Assembly (NCBI RefSeq): GCF_026627505.1
Contig: NZ_JAPNLK010000053.1
Location: 1 to 64,000 of the forward strand
Source: Streptomyces sp. H27-H5
GTDB lineage: Bacteria; Actinomycetota; Actinomycetes; Streptomycetales; Streptomycetaceae
Reading direction: 5' to 3'
DNA: 64,000 bases
Part shown: piece after piece, positions 1 through 8,027 of the stretch
Layout: every line of letters begins with the position of its first letter
Numbering within the stretch: the first letter of the stretch is position 1
Made by a program: the position numbers and the translations under genes
The notes under the pieces: model-generated
Seen by the model: only the letters and a program-made list of their open reading frames with translations
Told to the model about the DNA's origin: nothing
The model's database searches: none

Positions 1-64
1 CCTCCGCCGCGAAGTCCTCCAACTCGCCACGTACAGCCGCAATTTCGTCCGGAGTCACGCTCAC
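1..64 (-). CDS. Partial transposase, N-terminus (probable IS701 family)
   Basis: The complement of the first 64 bases opens with GTG (64-62; a second in-frame GTG is at 58-56) and reads on without a stop past the window edge, giving about 20 residues with the pattern TPDEIAAVRGELEDFAAE. This acidic amphipathic start resembles the N-terminus of actinobacterial IS701-type DDE transposases as I remember them. That is family recall, not a search result. Only the start of the gene is visible, so neither the catalytic residues nor the element boundaries at the far side can be checked. The gene points away from the response regulator at 138. The identification is tentative. A small unrelated protein is the alternative. 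Confidence 0.42.
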   Translation of the reverse strand, partial: MSVTPDEIAAVRGELEDFAAE

Positions 65-123
65 TCAACGCAACACCGAACCAGAAGGACACGCTCAATC
101 ACAGCCGACCTGACCAAGCCCTA
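1..123. mobile_element. Possible terminal part of an insertion sequence
   Basis: If the partial gene at 1-64 is an IS701-type transposase, the bases between its start and about 123 would be the outer end of the element. Directly after it, CTAG at 124-127 fits the YTAR four-base target preference that I recall for this family, and CTAG is a rare tetramer in Streptomyces DNA. The other end and the second target copy lie outside the window, so the boundary is an inference. Confidence 0.28.
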
Positions 124-124
124 C

Positions 125-137
125 TAGGATCGACCCC
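125..137 (+). promoter_or_regulatory. -10 box TAGGAT for a leaderless response-regulator mRNA
   Basis: TAGGAT at 125-130 fits the TANNNT -10 pattern and ends 7 bases before the ATG at 138, which is the spacing expected when transcription starts at the A of the start codon. There is no Shine-Dalgarno sequence in the interval. No convincing -35 is visible 17-18 bases upstream. If the IS reading is right, this hexamer was created by the target sequence CTAG. Confidence 0.4.
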
Positions 138-755
138 ATGACCTCACGGCCCATCAGGATCCTCCTCGCCGAGGACCAGTCCATGGTCCGGGAGGCGTTG
201 GCCGCGTTGCTCGGCCTCGAACCCGACATCGAAGTCCTCGTCCAGGTCGCGCGCGGCGACGAGGTGGTGGCCGCGGCCCGCGCCCACGACGTGAACGTCG
301 CCCTGCTGGACATCGAGATGCCCGGCATGACGGGCATCGAGGCCGCGGCCGCACTGCGGGCGGCCCTGCCCGGGCTGCGCATCGTCGTCCTCACCACCTT
401 CGGCCGCCCCGGCTACCTGCGCGGCGCGATGGAGGCGGGAGCCTCCGCGTTCCTCGTCAAGGACGCGCCGGCCGCGCAGTTGGCGGACGCGGTACGCCGG
501 GTCCTGGCGGGGGAGCGCGTCATCGACCCCACCCTGGCGGCGGCGGCCCTCGCGGAGGGCGCGAACCCGCTGACGGACCGGGAGCGGGAGGTCCTGCGGG
601 CGGCGGAACGCGGCGCGACCAACGCGGAACTGGCCGAACGCCTGCACCTGTCCCCGGGCACCGTGCGGAACTACCTCTCGACGGCGATCCAGAAGCTCGC
701 CGCCCGCAACCGCGCCGAAGCCATCCGCACGGCCCGCGAGAAGGGCTGGCTCTGA
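138..755 (+). CDS. NarL/FixJ (LuxR) family response regulator
   Basis: This is a two-component response regulator of 205 residues that should bind DNA after phosphorylation. The receiver domain fills residues 6-120, with the acidic pair E12/D13, the phospho-acceptor aspartate D58 in LLDIEMPG, a threonine in VVLTT and the conserved lysine in FLVKDAP. A LuxR-type helix-turn-helix follows from about residue 140 (NPLTDREREVL ... NAELAERLHLSPGTVRNYLS). The layout and length resemble DesR-like regulators, which are normally co-transcribed with an upstream histidine kinase. No kinase is present here: the upstream DNA carries a divergent partial gene that looks like a transposase. The protein is complete, but its sensor partner is missing from the window, so the controlled pathway is unknown. 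Confidence 0.88.
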   Translation: MTSRPIRILLAEDQSMVREALAALLGLEPDIEVLVQVARGDEVVAAARAHDVNVALLDIEMPGMTGIEAAAALRAALPGLRIVVLTTFGRPGYLRGAMEAGASAFLVKDAPAAQLADAVRRVLAGERVIDPTLAAAALAEGANPLTDREREVLRAAERGATNAELAERLHLSPGTVRNYLSTAIQKLAARNRAEAIRTAREKGWL

Positions 756-773
756 TCGGCCCCGGTCCGGTCC

Positions 774-1565
774 TCAGTTCAGGAGGGCCCGGGCCGACAC
801 GGCCTCCGCGCGGATCCGGGCCGCCGCCCCCACGTCCACCGCGTCCACCACCTCCGCGTACGCCTCCAGCTCCACCGCCCCCGTCACGAACTCGCCCCGC
901 TCCACCAGCAACCGCCCCCGCTCGTAGCGCAGCGACGCCGGGTGCGACGGCAGCAGCAGCGACAGGTCCAGCGCCCACAGCGCGACCGCCGAGTGCTCCG
1001 GCCGGGTCGAGGCCCACGCCCGGATGTTGTTCAGGATCCGCAGCACGACGTCCAACGTGCGCGCCGGAGTCCTGGGCTCTGCGGCCGACTCCGCGGGACC
1101 GGCGCCCAGCGAGGCGCCCCCCGCGAACGGGTCCACGACGACCCCCTCCTCCGGGTCGCCGAAACCCACCACGAAGTGCCCCGGCAGGCCCAGCCCGTAC
1201 ACCGGCGCGCCCGCCCGCCGCGCCACCTCCAGCCAGACCACCGACAGCAGGATCGGCAGGCCCCGGCGGCGCCGCAGCACCTGGTGCAGCAGGGAGGACG
1301 ACAACCGTTCGTAGTCCGCCGGCGTGCCGTGGAAGCCCAGCCGGCCACCCAGCAGCTCCGTCACGGCCGAGGCCCACGCCCGCCCGCCGCGCAGGCCGTA
1401 CGGCAGCATGCCCGCCAGCCTGTCGAGCTCGATCTGCGCCCAGTCGATGCCGCGCTCGTCGAGGTCGGGGTCGGCCTCCGCCGCCAGCAGCAGGCACAGC
1501 AGGGCCAGGTCCGGCCGCTCCGAGCGGGCCTCCTCCGCGAACCGGGCCCGCGACGCGGAACTCAC
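774..1565 (-). CDS. SirB1-family transglutaminase-like protein
   Basis: This 263-residue protein belongs to the SirB1/transglutaminase-like group found beside tetratricopeptide proteins. The central part (about 75-150) has RLSSSLLHQVLRRRRGLPILLSVVWLEVARRAG, followed by GLGLPGHFVVGF, the histidine-containing signature of the fold, and VVDPFAGG. The C-terminal 100 residues are helical and TPR-like. Its enzymatic role is not established in the family. The start is GTG at 1565, which overlaps the stop of the upstream acetyltransferase by four bases (GTGA), so the two are co-translated. It converges on the response regulator with an 18-base gap. Confidence 0.8.
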   Translation of the reverse strand: MSSASRARFAEEARSERPDLALLCLLLAAEADPDLDERGIDWAQIELDRLAGMLPYGLRGGRAWASAVTELLGGRLGFHGTPADYERLSSSLLHQVLRRRRGLPILLSVVWLEVARRAGAPVYGLGLPGHFVVGFGDPEEGVVVDPFAGGASLGAGPAESAAEPRTPARTLDVVLRILNNIRAWASTRPEHSAVALWALDLSLLLPSHPASLRYERGRLLVERGEFVTGAVELEAYAEVVDAVDVGAAARIRAEAVSARALLN

Positions 1566-2545
1566 GCCGCCGCCCGGAAGTGGTGGTAGGCGTGGTGCGT
1601 CGCGAAGCCCAGGCCGTCGTACAGGGCCCGCGCGCCCGGGTTCTCCGCCTCCACCTGGAGCCAGGCCGCCGAGGCGCCCTCCTCCAGGGCCCGCCGGGAC
1701 AGCGCCGCCATCACGGCCGTGGCCAGGCCCTGCCGCCGGTGCTCAGGATCGACGTCCACCGCGCCGAAACCGGCCCAGCGCCCGTCCACCACCATCCGCC
1801 CGATCGCCCGGCCGCCGCCCAGCACGGCGAACCACACCGAGGGCCCCTCGACCAGCATCCGGCGCGCCAGGTCGGGGTCGCGGACCTTCCCGTAGCGGGA
1901 CAGCCACCGCTCGTCCGGGGCGCGCAGCAGCCGTACGTCCGACACGTCCGCGTCCACGTCCGCGATCGGCGCGAGCGCCCCGATCCGCACCTGCGCCGAG
2001 ACCTCGTTGACCCACCCCAGCCGCTCCAGCTCCGCGCACAGCAGCTCCTGGGTCCCCGCCGCGCCCGTCGCGGCCTGCACATACGCCGGAAGTCCGCGCT
2101 CCGCGTACCAGGACGTCACCCGCGCGAGTGCTTCCGGGACGGGTATCCCCGGGTCACCGAGCGGAAGCACCGAGTTGGCCCGCCGGGTGAAGCCCCCGGC
2201 CGCACGCAGCGTCCACGCGCCGAGCGGCTCGCTCTCCAGCGGCTGCCAGGCCCGCGCCGTCACCCGCGCGAGCTCCTCGAAGGAGGCCGCGGGACCCCTG
2301 CGGCGGGCCGGCGCGGCGGGCACCGTCTTGCCCGCCACCAGCGAGGATTCCGCGATGCGGACGGTCGTGCCGTCCTTGCGTGTGATCGTGAGCACACCGT
2401 CGTTCCAGGATGTGAGAACCCCGATGGTGTCCGTGAACGAGGGGGAGCCGCTCCGCCCGTCCTCCACCCGTCGTACAGAGACTCGTTTACCCACGTCAGC
2501 AGCGGTGATACGGATCTCCAGCAGCCCACCGGCAGTGATTTCCAC
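1562..2545 (-). CDS. GNAT-family N-acetyltransferase (cg3035/Rv0428c type)
   Basis: The protein has 327 residues. Residues 1-75 form a small beta-rich, SH3-like module (EIRITAADVGKRVSVRRV ... GVLTITRKDGTTVRIAESSLVAG). The rest is a GNAT domain, with the acetyl-CoA pyrophosphate-binding loop in DVDPEHRRQGLATAVMAAL (about 270-288) and the later LQVEAENPGARALYDGLGF segment. The fusion of an N-terminal barrel with GNAT is typical of the cg3035/Rv0428c subfamily. The substrate is unknown. The start is GTG at 2545, giving the residues MEITAGG; a strong AGGAGGGG lies further upstream than usual. It is the first gene of a two-gene operon with the SirB1-like gene. Confidence 0.82.
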   Translation of the reverse strand: MEITAGGLLEIRITAADVGKRVSVRRVEDGRSGSPSFTDTIGVLTSWNDGVLTITRKDGTTVRIAESSLVAGKTVPAAPARRRGPAASFEELARVTARAWQPLESEPLGAWTLRAAGGFTRRANSVLPLGDPGIPVPEALARVTSWYAERGLPAYVQAATGAAGTQELLCAELERLGWVNEVSAQVRIGALAPIADVDADVSDVRLLRAPDERWLSRYGKVRDPDLARRMLVEGPSVWFAVLGGGRAIGRMVVDGRWAGFGAVDVDPEHRRQGLATAVMAALSRRALEEGASAAWLQVEAENPGARALYDGLGFATHHAYHHFRAAA

Positions 2546-2662
2546 AGCTCTGTCCGCCCCTCCTGTTCGGATCGTGCCCGGGAACGGAGATACTAGGTGC
2601 GGGCATCGACGACGCCGCGCTCCCGCGCGATATGGAAAGCCCTACCGAGGAGGAACGAGAGC

Positions 2663-2992
2663 GTGACCTACGTCATCGCGGAGCCTTGTGTCGACGTCAA
2701 GGACAAGGCATGCATCGAAGAGTGCCCCGTCGACTGCATCTACGAGGGCCAGCGGTCCTTGTACATCCACCCGGACGAGTGCGTCGACTGTGGTGCGTGT
2801 GAGCCGGTCTGCCCGGTCGAGGCCATCTTCTACGAGGACGACACTCCGGAGGAGTGGAAGGACTACTACAAGGCGAACGTCGAGTTCTTCGACGAGCTCG
2901 GTTCGCCCGGTGGTGCCTCGAAGCTGGGCCTGATCGAGCGCGATCACCCCTTCGTCGCCGCCCTGCCCGCGGACATCAACGCGTCGCACTGA
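2663..2992 (+). CDS. fdxA: 7Fe ferredoxin
   Basis: This is a 109-residue ferredoxin carrying one 3Fe-4S and one 4Fe-4S cluster, a soluble electron carrier of the FdxA/FdxC type. The first cluster motif is CVDVKDKACIEECPVDC near residues 9-24. The second is CVDCGACEPVCP near residues 39-50. The C-terminal extension of about 50 residues is typical of the actinobacterial form. GTG at 2663 is chosen as start because GAGGAGG lies 7-11 bases upstream and the protein then begins MTYVIAEPC, as in homologues. An upstream in-frame start at 2597 would add unrelated residues. The gene precedes dapC, the same order as fdxC and dapC in mycobacteria. Confidence 0.95.
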   Translation: MTYVIAEPCVDVKDKACIEECPVDCIYEGQRSLYIHPDECVDCGACEPVCPVEAIFYEDDTPEEWKDYYKANVEFFDELGSPGGASKLGLIERDHPFVAALPADINASH

Positions 2993-3110
2993 CGACGCCG
3001 GTCCAGGCAAGGCGCGTACATCCTCGGTCCCGTTCGGCTGCCCGCCGCGACGGGACCGAGTCGTTCCGGCCGCACGCGGCGCCCCGTACCAGCAGAAAGC
3101 AGAGACCACC

Positions 3111-4205
3111 GTGGCCGCAGTATCCGACCGTCTTCCCGCCTTCCCCTGGGACAAGCTGGAGCCGTACAAGGCGACGGCGGTCGCCCACGCGGACGGGATC
3201 GTCGACCTGTCGGTCGGCACGCCCGTCGACCCGGTCCCCGAGGTCATCCGGCGCGCCCTGATCGAGGCCGCGGACTCCCCGGGCTACCCGACGGTGTGGG
3301 GCACGGTCGCCCTGCGCGACGCGATCACCGGATGGCTGCGCGGACGCCTCGGCGCGAGCGCCGCCGGACACCGCAACGTGCTGCCGGTGGTCGGCTCCAA
3401 GGAACTGGTGGCCTGGCTGCCGACCCAACTGGGCCTCGGCACGGGCGACAAGGTGGCCTACCCCCGGCTCGCCTACCCGACGTACGAGGTCGGCGCGCGC
3501 CTGTGCGGCGCCGAGGCCGTCGTGTACGACGACCCGACCGAACTCGACCCGGCCGGCGTGAAGCTGCTGTGGCTCAACTCCCCGTCCAACCCCACCGGCA
3601 AGGTCATCCCCAAGGAAGACCTGATCCGGATCGTGGCCTGGGCGCGCGAGCACGGCGTCCTGCTGTTCAGCGACGAGTGCTACCTGGAACTGGGCTGGGA
3701 CACCGACCCCGTCTCGGTCCTCCACGACGACGTGTGCGGCGGCTCGTACGAGGGCATCGTGGCCGTCCACTCGCTCTCCAAGCGGTCCAACCTCGCCGGG
3801 TACCGGGCCGCCTTCATCGCCGGTGACGCCGCGGTGCTGGGCGAGCTGCTGGAGATCCGCAAGCACGGCGGCATGATGACCGCCGCCCCCGTACAGAACG
3901 CCGTGGTCGCGGCCCTCGGCGACGACGCCCACGTCGCCGCGCAGCGCGCCCGCTACGCGGCCCGCCGCGACGCGCTGCGCACCGCGCTGGAGGCGCACGG
4001 CTTCCGCATCGAGCACAGCGAGGCCGGCCTGTACCTGTGGGCGACCCGCGACGAGCCCTGCTGGCAGACCGTGGCCCACCTCGCCGAGCTGGGCATCCTG
4101 GTCGCCCCGGGCGACTTCTACGGGGAGGCGGGCGCGAACTTCGTCCGCGTCGCCGTCACCGCCACCGACGAGCGGGTCGAGGCCGCGGTCAAGCGCCTCG
4201 GCTGA
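3111..4205 (+). CDS. dapC: N-succinyldiaminopimelate aminotransferase
   Basis: This is a class I/II pyridoxal-phosphate aminotransferase of 364 residues, expected to convert N-succinyl-2-amino-6-ketopimelate to N-succinyl-LL-diaminopimelate in lysine and peptidoglycan synthesis. Visible fold-type I features are LSVGTP near the N-terminus, the substrate segment GYPTVWGT, WLNSPSNPTGKV, SDECYLELGW, and the cofactor lysine in HSLSKRSNLAGYR. The short form, beginning MAAVSDRLPAFPWD, is typical of Actinobacteria. The start is GTG at 3111, following AGAAAGCAGAG. The gene lies 118 bases after fdxA and about 1.9 kb before dapE, which acts in the next step of the pathway. A strong hairpin follows it. 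Confidence 0.93.
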   Translation: MAAVSDRLPAFPWDKLEPYKATAVAHADGIVDLSVGTPVDPVPEVIRRALIEAADSPGYPTVWGTVALRDAITGWLRGRLGASAAGHRNVLPVVGSKELVAWLPTQLGLGTGDKVAYPRLAYPTYEVGARLCGAEAVVYDDPTELDPAGVKLLWLNSPSNPTGKVIPKEDLIRIVAWAREHGVLLFSDECYLELGWDTDPVSVLHDDVCGGSYEGIVAVHSLSKRSNLAGYRAAFIAGDAAVLGELLEIRKHGGMMTAAPVQNAVVAALGDDAHVAAQRARYAARRDALRTALEAHGFRIEHSEAGLYLWATRDEPCWQTVAHLAELGILVAPGDFYGEAGANFVRVAVTATDERVEAAVKRLG

Positions 4206-4238
4206 GCCGGGAGCGGCCCGCGGGGCACCGCGGACAGC

Positions 4239-4274
4239 CCGAGGGGCCGGGAGTTCGTGCTCCCGGCCCCTCGG
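4239..4274. terminator. Bidirectional terminator between dapC and the secreted-protein gene
   Basis: A 15-bp perfect stem (CCGAGGGGCCGGGAG at 4239-4253 with its complement at 4260-4274) encloses the loop TTCGTG. It lies between two convergent genes and can serve both. Confidence 0.8.
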
Positions 4275-4294
4275 TGTTCTCGTCCGCGCGGTGG

Positions 4295-4663
4295 TCAGCC
4301 GCCCAGACCGCCGGCCAGCGGCAGGCCGCCCAGCGGGAGGGTCTCGGCCGAGGGCAGCCCGGAGGTGGGCAGCGCGTCGGTCGGCAGCCCCGAGGTCGGC
4401 AGGCCCGAGGTCGGCAGGCCGGCCAGCAGCGGGCCGGCCGCGCCGGTGAGTTCGGCCGGGGCGGCCTTCGTCACGGCGTCCGTGGCCGTCGCGGCGGTGT
4501 CGCCCGCGCCGGCGGCGGCGTCCGGCGCGGTGAGCGCGCCCAGTTGCGGCACGGACTCCAGGCCCGCGGCGCTGGCCGCGCCGGCCGCACCGACCACGGG
4601 AGCTGCGCCGGCTGCGAGGAGCAGCGCGGCACGGGCGATCCGACGGGTCAGGGGGAGGGACAT
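4295..4663 (-). CDS. Small secreted low-complexity protein with GLPTS repeats
   Basis: This is a predicted exported protein of 122 residues. A twin-arginine-free signal peptide (MSLPLTRRIARAALLLAAG ... AASAAG) is cleaved around residue 30. The mature part is rich in Ala, Gly, Leu and Pro and ends with tandem repeats: GLPTSGLPTSGLPTDALPTSGLPSAETLPLGGLPLAGG-like units. The start at 4663 is set by AGGAG seven bases upstream; a longer reading to 4711 lacks a ribosome site. No catalytic domain is visible and I do not assign a function. Database annotations of related proteins as ATP-binding would not be supported by this sequence. Confidence 0.75.
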   Translation of the reverse strand: MSLPLTRRIARAALLLAAGAAPVVGAAGAASAAGLESVPQLGALTAPDAAAGAGDTAATATDAVTKAAPAELTGAAGPLLAGLPTSGLPTSGLPTDALPTSGLPSAETLPLGGLPLAGGLGG

Positions 4664-4977
4664 GTTGCTCCTAAGCGGTAGCGGCTGAGTACGCCGTGTA
4701 CAACCGCTCATGGGGCGGGCGAAGTTGCGGACGCGTCGGGTAAAGGATCAGTAACGCATCGTTTAATCGGCTTCCGGGAAAAGCGCACCGGACACGCGCC
4801 CACCAGGCGTTCCGTCCGACCGGACCCCCCGAGGTCCCCCGAACCGGTCACCCCCGTACGAGGGACGTCCCGCACGCCCGAACGAGCCCCTGATCGAGGC
4901 CGTGAACGAGCCGGTGAACGAGCCCCCGGTCGCGCCGCCTTCGACCGGCCTCGCGTCGTGGCGTTCGACGGACCTCC

Positions 4978-5946
4978 TCAGCGCGCCAGGAAGATCCGCA
5001 CCCCGTCGGAGCCCGCGGCGGGCGCATCGCCGGCCACGCCCCCGGCCCCCGTCCCGCCCTTCGCCCGCCACCGGCCGTCGGACTCGCCCGCGACCCAGCT
5101 CCCCGGGGCGTACGACACCCGCGCGATGCCCATGTCGCGCGCGTGCGCCACCGCCCACTGCGCCACCAGCCGGTTGCGCCGCCGCTCGGCCTCGTCGGTG
5201 CCGCGCGTCGGCGCGACCGCGACCTCGCTCTGCCCGACCGGACCGGATTCCCCGGCGGTCGCCGGCTCGGCGCGGGCGTCGAGCCGCATCTGCTTGCCGA
5301 AGATCCGCGTCAGCTCCGTCCGCACCCGCTCCGGATCGCCCGGCGCGGTGGGAGCGGGACCGCCGCAGTCCACCGAGCCCTCGCCGCCGAACGCCGCGGT
5401 CAGCACGACCGCGTCCGGCTCGTGCTTCGCGTACGCCTGCGGGAAACCACTGAGCTGTACCTTCTGCGCGGCCACCGTCAGGGGGAGCCGCGAGTACCCC
5501 TTCACCTCGGCGAGCCGGTCGTAGAAGATGCCCGCCGAGTACACCGGGTCCATGATCTGCGCCGCGGTGCCCCAGCCCTGCGAGGGCCGCTGCTGGAACA
5601 GCCCGAGCGAGTCCCGGTCGCCGTGGTCCAGATTGCGCAGCGCCGACTCCTGCATCGCGGTCGCCAGCGCGATCGTCACCGCCCGCTCCGGAAGCCCCTT
5701 CGCGATGCCGACGGCGGCTATCGTCGACGCGTTCGCCGCCTGCTCCGGGGACAACTCGTAGGACTGGCCCGAGCCGTCGTCGCCGCCCGCCCCCGAGGTC
5801 CGGGCCGTGCAGTACGGGGGACCGTCACCGCCGGTCGACTCGTACTGGACGACGAGGTAGCCGCCGAGCGCGAGCAGCACGAGCAGGCCGGCGACCTTGG
5901 GCCAAGGCCGACGGCGACGCGGACGGGGGTGATCGGTGCGGGACAC
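4978..5946 (-). CDS. Membrane-anchored lysozyme/transglycosylase-like protein
   Basis: The protein has 322 residues. An arginine-rich start (SRTDHPRPRRRRPWP) leads into a single membrane segment (VAGLLVLLALGGYLVVQY, about 16-33). The extracellular part has a helical domain at about 75-195: ANASTIAAVGIAKGLPERAVTIALATAMQESALRNL ... DSLGLFQQRPSQGWGTAAQIMDP. The pattern of a glutamate in AMQES, GLFQQRPSQGWG and a paired Tyr-rich helix is that of lytic-transglycosylase-like enzymes in actinobacterial envelope loci. The catalytic activity is therefore inferred as muralytic. Homologues are often labelled heavy metal transporter, which the sequence does not support. GTG at 5946 is used as start. The gene is divergent from dapE. 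Confidence 0.7.
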   Translation of the reverse strand: MSRTDHPRPRRRRPWPKVAGLLVLLALGGYLVVQYESTGGDGPPYCTARTSGAGGDDGSGQSYELSPEQAANASTIAAVGIAKGLPERAVTIALATAMQESALRNLDHGDRDSLGLFQQRPSQGWGTAAQIMDPVYSAGIFYDRLAEVKGYSRLPLTVAAQKVQLSGFPQAYAKHEPDAVVLTAAFGGEGSVDCGGPAPTAPGDPERVRTELTRIFGKQMRLDARAEPATAGESGPVGQSEVAVAPTRGTDEAERRRNRLVAQWAVAHARDMGIARVSYAPGSWVAGESDGRWRAKGGTGAGGVAGDAPAAGSDGVRIFLAR

Positions 5947-6089
5947 GCGGCCCACCGTACTTGAGGCGGGTGACGGGCTCCCCTGACGAGTCCCCCGACT
6001 TCGGAACGGGCTTCGAGGCGGGCCCTCGGGGAGCCCTTCGGGACGCGTCCACCCGACGGACGGACCGGGCCCCGCGGCGACCCGGGCGT

Positions 6090-6102
6090 TAGGGTCGGTT
6101 CC
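6090..6102 (+). promoter_or_regulatory. -10 box TAGGGT, leaderless dapE
   Basis: TAGGGT at 6090-6095 is followed 7 bases later by the dapE ATG and there is no Shine-Dalgarno sequence, so transcription probably starts at the start codon. The -35 is not clear. Confidence 0.5.
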
Positions 6103-7182
6103 ATGTCCCCATCCGAGCTGGACCTCACCCTGGACGCTGCCGAGCTGACCGCCCGGCTCGTCGACATCCCTTCCGTGAGCGGCGACGAGAAGGTACTCGC
6201 CGACCTCGTGGAACACGCGCTGCGCGGCCTCCCGCACCTCACCGTCGACCGCTTCGGCAACAACGTCGTCGCCCGCACCCACCTCGGTCGCGGCGAACGC
6301 GTCGTGCTCGCCGGGCACCTCGACACCGTGCCGATCGCCGACAACGTCCCGTCCCGACTGGACGAGAACGACGTCCTGTGGGGCTGCGGCACCACCGACA
6401 TGAAGTCCGGCGTCGCCGTGCAACTGCGCATCGCGGCCACCGTGCCCGAGCCGAACCGGGACCTCACCTTCGTCTTCTACGACCAGGAGGAGGTCGCCGC
6501 CGACCTCAACGGCCTGGGCAAGGTCGCCGAGGCCCACCCCGACTGGCTCGTCGGCGACTTCGCGGTCCTGCTCGAACCCTCCAACGCCGAGGTCGAGGGC
6601 GGCTGCCAGGGCACCCTGCGGGTCCTGCTGCGCACCAGCGGCGAACGCGCCCACTCGGCGCGCAGTTGGATGGGCTCCAACGCCATCCACGGCGCGGGCC
6701 CGATCCTTGCCACCCTGGCCGCGTACGAACCGCGCAAGCCCGTCATCGACGGGCTGGAGTACCACGAGGGCCTCAACGCGGTCCGCATCGAGGGCGGCGT
6801 CGCCAACAACGTCATCCCGGACTCCTGCACGGTGACGGTCAACTTCCGCTACGCCCCCGATCGGGACGAGGCGGAGGCCCTGGCCCACGTCAAGGAGGTC
6901 TTCGCGCACTGTGACGTCACCGAGTTCGTGGTCGACGACTCCTCCGGCGGCGCCCTGCCCGGCCTCGCCCACCCGGCGGCCGCGGCGTTCATGGAGGCCG
7001 TCGGCGGCCGGGCCATGCCCAAGTTCGGCTGGACGGACGTATCCCGCTTCAGCGCCCTCGGCGTCCCCGCGGTCAACTACGGTCCGGGCGACGCGCTGCT
7101 GGCCCACAAGGTCGACGAGCGGGTCGAGACGAAGGCGATCCTGCACTGCGAGGAACGACTCCGTGCCTGGCTGACCTCCTGA
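6103..7182 (+). CDS. dapE: Succinyl-diaminopimelate desuccinylase
   Basis: This is an M20-family metallohydrolase of 359 residues that removes the succinyl group from N-succinyl-LL-diaminopimelate. Metal-site motifs are visible: VLAGHLDTVP (His, Asp), CGTTDMKSG (bridging Asp) and FYDQEEV (general base Glu/Glu). The dimerisation domain lies between about residues 180 and 295 and holds SGERAHSARSWMG. Late histidine DALLAHKVDER completes the metal site. ATG at 6103 follows a -10 hexamer by seven bases, so the message looks leaderless. Position downstream of dapC and upstream of the LOG protein matches the mycobacterial order. Confidence 0.93.
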   Translation: MSPSELDLTLDAAELTARLVDIPSVSGDEKVLADLVEHALRGLPHLTVDRFGNNVVARTHLGRGERVVLAGHLDTVPIADNVPSRLDENDVLWGCGTTDMKSGVAVQLRIAATVPEPNRDLTFVFYDQEEVAADLNGLGKVAEAHPDWLVGDFAVLLEPSNAEVEGGCQGTLRVLLRTSGERAHSARSWMGSNAIHGAGPILATLAAYEPRKPVIDGLEYHEGLNAVRIEGGVANNVIPDSCTVTVNFRYAPDRDEAEALAHVKEVFAHCDVTEFVVDDSSGGALPGLAHPAAAAFMEAVGGRAMPKFGWTDVSRFSALGVPAVNYGPGDALLAHKVDERVETKAILHCEERLRAWLTS

Positions 7183-7246
7183 ATTCCGCTTCTCGTCACC
7201 TTTGTGCGCCTACCCTGATCCAACGATCAGCAGGAGGGAGCACATC

Positions 7247-8014
7247 ATGGGCAACCCCGGCAATCCCGGCGGGAACGCTCGTCGTCGGCCCGAGGAGCAG
7301 CAGCTCGGCCCGGTGCTGCGCAGGCGGAGTCAGGTCCAGGCGGGCAGTACGACGGACCAGCGGCTGCTGGACTCGGCCGGACCCTCCGAATGGGTGCACA
7401 CCGATCCCTGGCGGGTCCTGCGCATCCAGTCGGAGTTCATCGAGGGCTTCGGCACGCTGGCGGAGTTGCCGCCGGCGATCAGCGTGTTCGGATCGGCCCG
7501 TACTCCGGTGGACTCGCCGGAGTACGAGGCCGGCGTACGGATCGGGCACGCGCTCGTCGACGCCGGCTTCGCCGTCATCACGGGCGGCGGCCCCGGCGCC
7601 ATGGAGGCGGCCAACAAGGGCGCCCGCGAGGCCAACGGCATCTCGGTCGGCCTGGGCATCGAGCTGCCCTTCGAACAGGGCCTGAACCAACACGTCGACC
7701 TGGGCCTGAACTTCCGTTACTTCTTCGTCCGCAAGACGATGTTCGTGAAGTACAGCCAGGGCTTCGTGGTCCTGCCGGGCGGACTCGGCACGCTGGACGA
7801 GATGTTCGAGGCGCTGACCCTGGTCCAGACGCAGAAGATCACCCGCTTCCCGATCGTGCTGTTCGGCACGGAGTACTGGAGCGGGCTGATCGACTGGCTG
7901 AAGAACACGGTGATCGCGCAGGGCAAGGCCTCCGAGCGCGACCTGTACCTCTTCCACGTCACCGACGACGTGGACGAGGCGATCGCGCTGGTGACCAAGG
8001 AAGTCGGCAAGTAG
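7247..8014 (+). CDS. LOG-family (TIGR00730) nucleotide phosphoribohydrolase-like protein
   Basis: This is a Rossmann-fold protein of 255 residues of the LONELY GUY family. The two signature motifs are GGGPGAMEAANKGA and PGGLGTLDEMFE; the latter carries the catalytic Arg/Glu environment with FVRKTMF upstream. Family members cleave cytokinin riboside monophosphates to free base and ribose 5-phosphate. The physiological substrate in Streptomyces is not certain. The first 65 residues are an actinobacterial extension rich in Gly and Asn. ATG at 7247 is chosen over an in-frame ATG at 7202 because AGGAGGG precedes it by about nine bases. It is convergent with folP2, 13 bases away. In M. tuberculosis the orthologue also sits between dapE and folP2. 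Confidence 0.87.
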   Translation: MGNPGNPGGNARRRPEEQQLGPVLRRRSQVQAGSTTDQRLLDSAGPSEWVHTDPWRVLRIQSEFIEGFGTLAELPPAISVFGSARTPVDSPEYEAGVRIGHALVDAGFAVITGGGPGAMEAANKGAREANGISVGLGIELPFEQGLNQHVDLGLNFRYFFVRKTMFVKYSQGFVVLPGGLGTLDEMFEALTLVQTQKITRFPIVLFGTEYWSGLIDWLKNTVIAQGKASERDLYLFHVTDDVDEAIALVTKEVGK

Positions 8015-8027
8015 GTCCGTCGACGCG

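Noticed and set aside
4295..4450. LPxTG sortase signal in the secreted protein
   Set aside because: The repeats read LPTSG, not LPxTG, occur several times, and no membrane helix plus basic tail follows the last one.
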